From the NCBI RefSeq assembly GCF_910594005.1, contig NC_057823.1:58154015-58218014 (forward strand): a stretch of 64,000 nucleotides of DNA, written 5' to 3'. This document shows, in pieces, positions 56,670 through 64,000 of this stretch. How positions within the stretch are numbered: position 1 is the first letter of the stretch; each line of letters begins with the position of its first letter. Below the pieces are notes generated by a model. It made no database searches. It was not told the DNA's origin and saw nothing but the letters and a program-made list of their open reading frames with translations. This DNA comes from Cervus elaphus. Lineage: Eukaryota; Chordata; Mammalia; Artiodactyla; Cervidae. The position numbers and the translations under genes were made by a program.

Positions 56670-57689
56670 ATAACAGCAAAAAATTCAGAAACAATCTAAA
56701 TGCCAATTAGGATTGGATGAAGAAAATTATGCAAATAGGCACAACTGTTAGATGATGAAAACTGCTTCTTTTTCACTTGAATTGCTTAGTATTTTTTACA
56801 AGATACGTGTATCATTTTTTTCCAGAATCAGACTATTCAAAAAAAAAAAAAACAACAATTTTTAAAAACACACAAAGGAAAAAGGTCCTGAGGGATATTC
56901 TCCCTGGATTATCTGGGCCAGTTTTCATTTTATAAAGAACTGATGAAGCTTTAGTAAAGTTTTTCAGACTCAATAGCCCAGAGAGCTGATAAAATGAGGC
57001 TGAAATGAGGTACTAATATATGAAATGAAAGACTTCTGTATTTTTTACATAAAATCAGCCAACTCTGTCCTTTTACTATTTCTACAAAAAAAAAAAAAAA
57101 AAGGGTGGGGGAGCTCTATTCTTTATCTATAATTTTTATAGTTAGTCCCAAACATCTATGACTTGTCTGAAGTTCTTGGCATGAGACTGACAGGGGAAAA
57201 AAAAAAAAAGCTAGTGGGCGGTTCACAGTAAACCCACCTGAGATGCTAGTAAGACTTGGCATTCACAATCAGTGTGCTGTTGGAGCATTCTAGAATTGTC
57301 ACTATAGGACCAAAATTATGGGAAGCAGAAATGATCTGCACCAGGGATAGGGTTTCAGATGGATCTTAGACTTCTGGTTTTTAGTTATTTGGGTTTGGAG
57401 GCTTTACTTGCCTTAAAATGATAAGTGAATAAATTCAAACCATACAGAATAGCAAAACATGCAGTAAATTATCCTCTGAAATCAGTTCACAGCAATAATC
57501 ACTATTAACATTTGGTGCTTGTTATAGTTTGTTTTTGTTTGTAAACCTACCTCAAAGGAAGTAATCATTTCTCACCCGTTATACTGGCAAAAAATAAAAA
57601 AGTATGTTAAGTTCTGGCAATGTTACAGGAAATGAGCTTTCACGTGCTGTTGATGTGAGTGTAAATTAACACATTAACATATTGGTTAT

Positions 57690-57885
57690 AGGAACTTCCC
57701 CTGTGGTCCAGTAGTTAAGCACCCACCTTGAAATGCAGGGGATGCAGGTTCAAACCCTGGTCAAGGAACTAAGACTCCACATGCTGCAGGGAAACCAAGC
57801 CCGTGTATCACTATGAGAGTCCTCACAACTTAACAAAGATTCTGCAACCAAGACCCAGCTCAGCCAAATAAATATTTTTAAAAAC
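57690..57885 (+). mobile_element. CHR-type SINE
   Basis: It has 'gaacttcccctgtggtccag' and 'caagacccagctcagccaaa'. 'catattggt' flanks it. Confidence 0.88.
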
Positions 57886-57944
57886 CATATTGGTGACAGA
57901 ATCTATATAAACCTAAAATATGCATACTCTGAGAACCAGTCACA

Positions 57945-59110
57945 TAACTTTCATTGAGGAATAATTCATACACCATAATGTTTATCCCTTTAAGGTATAT
58001 AGTTCAGCAGTTTTCGTATACTCGAGAGTTATGCATCATCACTAGTTCCAGAATATTTTTATCATCCCCCCAAAAAATTCCATCTCCTGTCCTCCTTGCC
58101 CATGGCAAACACTAAATCTACTTTCTGTCCCTATGAATCTGCCTGTTGTGGACATTTAAAATAAACTGACTCAAACAATATATGACCTTTTGTAACTGTC
58201 ACTGAAAATAGTGTGTTCAAACTTTATCCATGTAACATGAATCATTACTCCATTTCTTTTTATGGCTGAATAATATTCCACTGTATGGATATACCATTTT
58301 TGGTTACATATTCATCGGATGGTGGATGTTTGACTTGTTTCTACATTCTGTCTATTAGGAATAATGGTGCTATGAACATTCCTACAAATCTTTGTGGACA
58401 ATACAGTGTAGATCTGCTGGGTCAAGTGATAACTCTCTTTAACTATTTGAGGCACTGGAAAACCATTTTCCACAGCAGCTACACCACTGACATTCCTTTC
58501 AGCAGTGTGTGTGGGTTCCAATTTCTCTACATCCTTTCCAGCACTTGTTACTGTGCTTTTTTTACTACAGTCAGCCTACTAGGTTCAAAATGGTATCTCA
58601 CTGTGATTTTAATTTGCATTTTCCTAAACACTAAAGATGCCGAATATCTTTTCATACGCTTATTGGCCATCTGTATACCTTTTTGGATAAATATCTACTC
58701 AAATGTCTTAGCCATTTATTAAGTGGGTTGTCTTTTTATTACTGAGTTATAATAGTCCTTTATATATTCTGGATACAAACTGAACCGAAACCCTTATCAG
58801 ATTTTGCAAATACTTTCTCCCATTCTCTGGACTGTCTTTTCACCTTCTTGGTGTCCTCTGAAGTAAAAAAGTTTCTAATTTTGATGAAGTCAAATTTACC
58901 TTTTTTTTTTTTTCTTTTATTGCTTGGGCTTTTGGTGCCATACTAAAAAACTACTGCCTAATTCAAGATCACAAAGATTTACCCCTATGTTTTTTCCTAA
59001 GAGTTTCATAGTCCTAACTCTTTGATTTAGGTCTTTGATCCATTTTGAGTTAATTTTGGGTTTGACATGAGGTAGAAGTCCATCTTCATTCTTCTGAAGG
59101 TGGATATCCA
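57945..59110 (-). mobile_element. L1M LINE, antisense, about 1.2 kb
   Basis: The plus strand is T-rich, antisense ORF2/3' L1 sequence: 'ttttatggctgaataatatt', 'tattggccatctgtatacct' and 'tccattttgagttaattttg'. The ORF2 product has endonuclease and RT activity, but here all frames are disrupted. Confidence 0.88.
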
Positions 59111-59194
59111 GTTGTGCAAGAATACTCTGTCCCCATCGAATTATCCTGGCTCTTTAAAATCTACCTGAAGCTTGACTGTGACAGCGGTTACATA

Positions 59195-59335
59195 ACTGTA
59201 TATGTGTGTGTTTGCCAAAACTCATTGAACTGTATGCTAAGAACTTCACTGTTTGTAAATAATAACTCAATAAGCCTGACAATTAAAACTTCTCCTTTAA
59301 CATAATACTATATGTCAACTATATTTCAATAATGA
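59195..59335 (+). mobile_element. L1 3' end fragment
   Basis: It reads 'tgccaaaactcattgaactg' and 'gtaaataataactcaataag', the same family as at 2598. Confidence 0.65.
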
Positions 59336-59697
59336 AATCAATTTTCCTTCAGAGAAACATTCCCATATAGCATATTCAAGGATCATACAATTCACAATAT
59401 TATAGTACTGTTTAAAATAAAGAGTAGTACTGCTTATAATCAAGAGTAATTAGAAATCATCTGAACATCTGTCAAAAAGGAAAAAAGCTAAAGAGAATGT
59501 AGTATAATGATAGGATTGAACATTATGCAACAGTTCAAAGGAATAATCTAGATTTTACAGACATCAAATGGATAAGGCTTAGAAACATTCTACAAAATGA
59601 AAAAGATAAGTGCACAATGATTTGAACAGAATGAACACATGTATGTAAAAAGGATAAACAATATTATATTATACAGGTTTTATGCGTATCTAAAGCC

Positions 59698-59998
59698 CAT
59701 CCTAGGGGAGATCAATCCTGGGTGTTCATTGGAAGGACTGAAGCTGAAGCTGAAACTCCAATACTGTGGCCACCTCATGCGAAGGGTTGACTCATTGGAA
59801 AAGACCCTGATGCTGGGAGGGATTGGGGGCAGGAGGAGAAGGGGACGACAGAGGATGAGATGGCTGGATGGCATCACCGACTCGATGGACATGAGTTTGA
59901 GTAAACTCCGGGAGTTGGTGATGGACAGGGAGGCCTGGTGTTCTGCGATTTATGGGGTCACAAAGAGTCGGACACGACTGAGCGACTGAACTGAACTG
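59698..59998 (+). mobile_element. BovB 3' end fragment
   Basis: The frame reads HLMRRVDSLEKTLMLGGIGG and RMRWLDGITDSMDMSLSKLR. It ends 'gagcgactgaactgaactga'. It is very close to the copies at 2643 and 17067. Confidence 0.92.
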
Positions 59999-60267
59999 AA
60001 AGTTATCTCTTAAGGGTCTAGAAGAATACTCAATGCATTGAAAACATTCACTTCCTCTGGAGAAGGCAAAAGGGCACCAGGATTAGACAGGACAATCAGA
60101 AAGGAGTTGAGCTGTCATTTTTCCCCCCAAAGGGAAATCTATTTATTGACTACTTGTATGATTAAAAATCAATACTATATAATTTATGTGAGTTTTAAGC
60201 AGAGGTTATAAGAATAAAATCATAGCTTTTTAATATGTGTGCTCATTTGTGCTTCCCTGAACCCTAC

Positions 60268-60303
60268 TACACACACACAAATGGACATGTGCGTGCATGC
60301 TTG

Positions 60304-60334
<31 letters not shown>

Positions 60335-60335
60335 A
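60268..60335. repeat. (CA)n microsatellite
   Basis: Two AC tracts lie at about 60270-60279 and 60304-60334, ending 17 bases before the exon C donor on the minus strand. On that strand it is a (TG)n run just inside the intron. Confidence 0.9.
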
Positions 60336-60346
60336 GGTGATCTTAC

Positions 60347-60507
60347 CAATTTGGATTTTCCATACTTTCCCTGAAGACAGACTCTTCTTTCATGGATGCA
60401 TATTGTGTCCATGTAAGGCAGTGACTCCTTATAGCCATGTTCCTTTCCTGAGGATTGAACCACGATTCCTCTTCTAACTGGATATTAGGCACCTTTAAAA
60501 TGTTCAC
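60347..60507 (-). CDS. Internal coding exon C, the longest and clearest exon
   Basis: The minus strand shows the acceptor CTCCCGCTTTTGGACAG, 161 exonic bases and the donor AATTG|GTAAGA. The open frame has 53 codons plus two bases. It begins VNILKVPNIQLEEESWF, continues through ERNMAIRSHCLTWTQY and ends RESMENPN plus TG. It is rich in Glu, Asn and Trp and does not resemble LINE proteins. The frame is open from the acceptor to the donor, which is unusual for AT-rich intronic DNA over this length. The end phase (two bases) requires a next exon with one leading base; both 51254-51268 (exon D) and 49906-50002 (exon E) satisfy this. I see no known domain motif. Protein identity is unknown. Confidence 0.78.
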
Positions 60508-61455
60508 CTGTCCAAAAGCGGGAGAACGGCTTTCTGAATTTAGGAAGAGCAAGCTATTAATATATAAAGATGCTGTCCAGAGTTGCTTCCAATCTTGGGG
60601 AATTAAGAGGACAAGCGATCCTGATATATGGATGATGGTTCACCAACGGCTGTAAGTCCCCGATAATCAAACATACAACGACCTCAATAAAGGCTGGTGA
60701 GGACATGCAAATGGGCTAGAATTTATGCAGGCTGTACAGTCTCTGGCCCAATTTCCCTAACTGCTAAACACTAAGCAAGTTATCAACCTCCCTCATGTCT
60801 CCTCTAGGGCTGGTTATGGCCTTCTTAAATGGACGGATTCTAACTGGGCCCACTTACTGCTCACGTGCAGGATAAAATATTTTCTTCATTTTAAACTCTG
60901 CCCAATATCTAGAAATGTATGCTTTCTTGGGTGGAGGAAACATGGAAAACTACAAAGGCAGAATCGTACAAGTCAGAGGTGTCCTTAAATTATTTAAGAA
61001 TAGAGATACAAGACAAAGTTGAATGCCTTTTTAAATAATAGATTCAAAGCGTGTATATAGGGCAAAGGGAGGGTACACAGTCGGTGAAAAAAGCCAGCAA
61101 TAATTTGCTGCATATACTGCAATATACTGCTATCTGGAAAATAAAAGAAAGTTCATTTTCATTGTCATATCAGCCTTCTTTCCAGTAAAGAAAGTGACAA
61201 TCTTCATCCATGTTTAGAAAGTGATGGAAGCTGCCATGTTTTCTATATACAGCACAGCTAAACAATTTGCAAGCTACCTGGCAGGAGCCTTGGGTTTTAC
61301 ATCACATACACAATCACTTCTGGGTTGAAAAGATCACATGAAACATGTTTTAAAATGTGCATCAAGACCTTCTCCTCTTATTCCCTAATGATTCTAAGGA
61401 TTTTTGTCAATAATCGCTCTAGGTTAAAGCAATGTGATTAAAATTTTCCACTCAC
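60508..61455. other. Intron between exons B and C
   Basis: About 950 bp with no recognised repeat or additional exon. Confidence 0.45.
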
Positions 61456-61479
61456 CTTTTTCCAGCAATCATCAGAATG
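61456..61479 (-). CDS. Possible 24-nt micro-exon B of the same gene
   Basis: On the minus strand a T-rich tract (TTTTTTCTCTTTGAAATCCTTAAG) precedes 24 bases that end AAAAAG before the strong donor GTGAGTGG. In phase 0 it encodes HSDDCWKK. Its length is a multiple of three, so it fits between exons A and C without changing frame; A to C directly is also in frame, and it could be a cassette exon. Very short exons arise by chance more easily than long ones, so the call rests mainly on the splice sites and on its position between two better exons. Confidence 0.45.
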
Positions 61480-62019
61480 CTTAAGGATTTCAAAGAGAAA
61501 AAACAATTTGCTATCATGAAGATTTCATCATCAACACCATTACTTTACAGAAACACACACAAAGAGACTTACAGAGGGTGCTGAGAACATTATACTACCA
61601 AAACCATTCTCTCTGACAGTGAAATGGAAACTGAAGCTTTTCTCTTCCTTACTGAAGATCAGATGAAATATTTACCACCTGCCCACTTCTGATCATTCTT
61701 ACCTAAGAGTCATATCTAACCATGGACAGATCAGAAAAGATGGTCACTTCATGCAAAATATCCAAAGCATCTTTTAAAATAATTGCAGAGCCTCCACAAA
61801 AGAGAGACAAAACATACAGGAAAAAAAACTATCTCTGGTAGCACCTATCAAAACTGAGGCTGGAGAAGAGACAGATGTCTTCCTTTGAAAGGCTAGGAGA
61901 CAGGAGAACTGAGAAATTTCTAACACTTCTTTACATCAGAAAACACTATTTCTTTTCATGACTATTTGAAAATTACCCAGTATTACACAAAATCTGATTA
62001 AATTTTGAAATGAGTTTAC

Positions 62020-62093
62020 CTTCCTTAAAATTTCTGGAACCACATTCTGACAGACTGCAATCCTCTTTCTATAGATGATCCCTGTTGACACAT
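62020..62093 (-). CDS. Internal coding exon A of an unidentified minus-strand gene
   Basis: The minus strand reads a pyrimidine-rich acceptor ending TTCTGTTTCTAG, 74 exonic bases, then the donor GGAAG|GTAAAC. The only fully open frame has two leading bases and 24 codons, containing the peptide STGIIYRKRIAVCQNVVPE and ending ILRK. The first base of the split codon must come from an upstream exon; if it is G, the residue is Asp. The exon ends in phase 0, compatible with either exon B (61456-61479) or exon C (60347-60507). The sequence is not part of a repeat I recognise and its codons look natural. I do not recognise the protein family. That it belongs to a gene is inference from splice signals plus the open frame. 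Confidence 0.68.
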
Positions 62094-62280
62094 CTAGAAA
62101 CAGAAAATGTTTACACTCAAAAAAAAAAAACTGAAGGAAATGTACTCTTATTTTAATGTCAATAAAATTTTTAATATCAACCTCAATTTTCTATATGGAG
62201 AATTCCTAAAGAAAATGTTTAGCTCAAAACCCAGCTTCCCTGACCACTTTTTTGGACCAAATCCCTCCAAATATATGTGA

Positions 62281-62443
62281 ACCCACCAGGCTCCTCTGTC
62301 CATGGGATTCTCCAGGCAAGAACACTGGAGTGGATTGCCATGCTCGCCTCCAAGGGAATCTTCCCGACCCAGGGATCAAACTCAGGTCTCCTACATTGCA
62401 GGCAGATTGTTTACTATCTGAGCCACCACTGAAGCACATTCTA
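62281..62443 (-). mobile_element. Bov-tA SINE, antisense, truncated
   Basis: It begins within the body at 'cccaccaggctcctctgtcc' and ends 'tgagccaccactgaagc'. Confidence 0.88.
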
Positions 62444-62469
62444 AAGTCAAGGACAAAGAACTGCAAATG

Positions 62470-62600
62470 GGGACTTCCCCAGAAGTCCAGTGGTTATGAC
62501 TCCTCCTGCTAACGCAGGTGGCGTGGGTTCGATCCCTGGTCTGGGAACTAAGGTCCAACATGCTGCAGGGTACAGCCAAAAGAAAGTTTTTTAAATAATA
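62470..62600 (+). mobile_element. CHR-type SINE
   Basis: It reads 'ggacttccccagaagtccag' and then 'gtgggttcgatccctggtct'. Confidence 0.88.
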
Positions 62601-63299
62601 GAATAAGAAAGTCTATTTCTGAAGTCTCCAATGAGACTTTTAAAAAGACTCACAAATTGTTCACTGCTCTGGACTATCAATGTCAACACTCCAGTGGCCA
62701 TGGCCAATGAGCCTTCTGCTCAGCTCCAGCTAAGAATGTTTTAACAAAACAATGGAGAATCTAATTCTGTCACCATCCTCACCAAATGAGTTTTCAAGCA
62801 CCAATTTCTGGCTACGAATTAAACCTATTATTAATTACATTAGGCATTCTCTTCTGTCATAGGGAAGCAGACTCTCTGTGGCTGGAACTAATCTGTTCCG
62901 GAAAAAAGTTTACAGAATACCATTAAGGGCATTAAAAAAAAATGTGATAAATTTGAGTTGAAAAAAAAAATGAAAGCAAATCAAAGAAAAATATAAACTC
63001 TGAAGTGTTGTCTTTTGCTCTATGAATTACATGACTCAGCCAAGTTCCTTCACAGTTTCTCAAAGCTTGGACTATAACACTGTAACAGTCCTGAACCTTG
63101 GTGCAAACACCTTGAATGCTCTGAAGCTGTTGGGAGGATGAAAACCTGGTTCATCTCCTCTGCTCACTGGCACCCTTTGGCCATCTCATCCAATGTCTGC
63201 AGCACGCATAGAGAAAATGGATGAGCCACTCCTGGAGGCGAAGATACCCCTGTCGATTGCAGAAACTATGATTAACCACTTTGGAATATGCATGCTGTT
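62601..63299. other. Intron-like DNA upstream of exon A
   Basis: No exon found. The exon preceding A should be here or beyond the window. A run of A lies near 62934-62941. Confidence 0.35.
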
Positions 63300-63430
63300 C
63301 TATTGCTTGATTCTTCTCAACAACCTAAAGGGCAGGCTGTTATTACTTTCCCATTTGACAGATGAAGAAATAGAGCCTCCAAGAAGTTAGGTCATGTAGA
63401 TAGGAACGAAATCAGGACCTGAAATCAAAC
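63300..63430 (-). repeat. MIR SINE, antisense
   Basis: It has 'ttcccatttgacagatgaag' followed by 'aaatagagcctcc'. Confidence 0.7.
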
Positions 63431-63794
63431 TTCTCTAATACCATGTAAAACCTTTCTCCCATGAGTGCAGGTACCTGAGAAAATCGTTTTTCATCCTATT
63501 TATAGAGCTATGGAAATGCAGAAAAGACCCTCGCAAAGACAGTTGTCTCTTCACCAAGCAGAGAGAAGGCCTCAGAGTCACGAAATGAAGAGCAGCATCT
63601 CATGTTCTCCTAGAAGAGGTTCAAGAGCCTGGTAGACCGGACCTGGCTGCCTGGCTGTCTCCAAAGGTTTATACGTTGACAATGAGCACCATTATAGCTT
63701 CCTTCATTGCCTAACTCTCGTGTTCAAACACTGAGGGTGAAAACACTTCTACCGGAGATGTGAAGGACAGAACAGGAAAGACCCCTACACTCCA

Positions 63795-63997
63795 GTCCAG
63801 CGGTCAATAAACATCTTCTGCAGAGTGCCAGAGAGTAAATAAATACGTGAGGTTTTGTGGGCCATACAGTCTCTGCTACAAATCTACTGTTGTGATAAGG
63901 AAAGAGGCACAGGTAACACATAAAAAAATGGGCATAGCTGGGTGCCAATAAAACTTTATTTACAACAACAGGCAACACAAGGATAATTTGTCAAGCC
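63795..63997 (+). mobile_element. hAT-like non-autonomous DNA transposon
   Basis: It contains 'tttgtgggccatacagtctc' and 'caataaaactttatttacaa', ending 'gtcaagccctg'. Same family as 2136-2302. Confidence 0.75.
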
Positions 63998-64000
63998 CTG

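Larger units (their letters stand above)
56200..56780 (+). mobile_element. Old L1 fragment split by a Bov-tA
   Basis: It carries 'ctttgacccagaaatcccac' before the SINE and 'gtttataacagcaaaaaatt' after it. Confidence 0.6.

Noticed and set aside
58285..58722. 145-codon plus open frame
   Set aside because: It is antisense L1M sequence, not a gene.

Overview
This window looks like nuclear DNA from a bovid ruminant (cattle, sheep, goat or a relative). The diagnosis rests on the repeats: many BovB (RTE-type) LINE copies with reverse-transcriptase pieces, BOV-A2 and Bov-tA SINEs, cetartiodactyl CHR-type tRNA-Glu SINEs, L1 3' ends and a ruminant-type mariner MITE. The sequence cannot separate the bovid species. 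No bacterial, plasmid, phage or CRISPR feature is visible, and almost all of the short open frames are repeat-derived or chance.

Between the repeats I read by eye a set of short minus-strand segments with good splice acceptors and donors and an open frame: 62020-62093, 61456-61479, 60347-60507, 51254-51268, 49906-50002, 37136-37241, 30354-30414, 22709-22751, 16464-16488 and 5799-5868. The best are 60347-60507, 37136-37241, 62020-62093, 30354-30414 and 49906-50002. I interpret them as the 3' part of one large minus-strand protein-coding gene with introns of about 0.5 to 14 kb. I do not recognise the protein. Codon phase is consistent from 62093 to 49906, and again from 22751 to 5809 where a stop codon overlaps AATAAA. 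Three joints (49906 to 37241, 37136 to 30414, 30354 to 22751) are out of phase, so at least one further small exon in each is missing from my reading.

Layout: 1-5.8 kb is probably 3' of the gene and holds MIR, a hAT-like element, BovB and MER5A. 5.8-22.7 kb is intron-like, with SINEs and BovB copies at 8.0, 12.6, 17.1-18.5 and 20.3 kb. 22.7-37.1 kb has CHR and Bov-tA SINEs, L1 3' ends and an inverted pair of BovB copies at 33.0-35.0 kb. 37.2-49.9 kb has a long BovB at 37.8-39.3 kb, an L1 5' segment at 39.9-41.6 kb, a BovB carrying a foreign GC-rich insert at 44.6-45.4 kb, and a mariner MITE. 50-62 kb has SINEs, nested insertions and an L1 remnant at 57.9-59.1 kb.

The most unusual small structures are a U6 5' fragment with 14-bp target-site duplications inside BovB, two insertions that look like poly(A) tails alone, and a composite CHR insertion that may carry transduced sequence.
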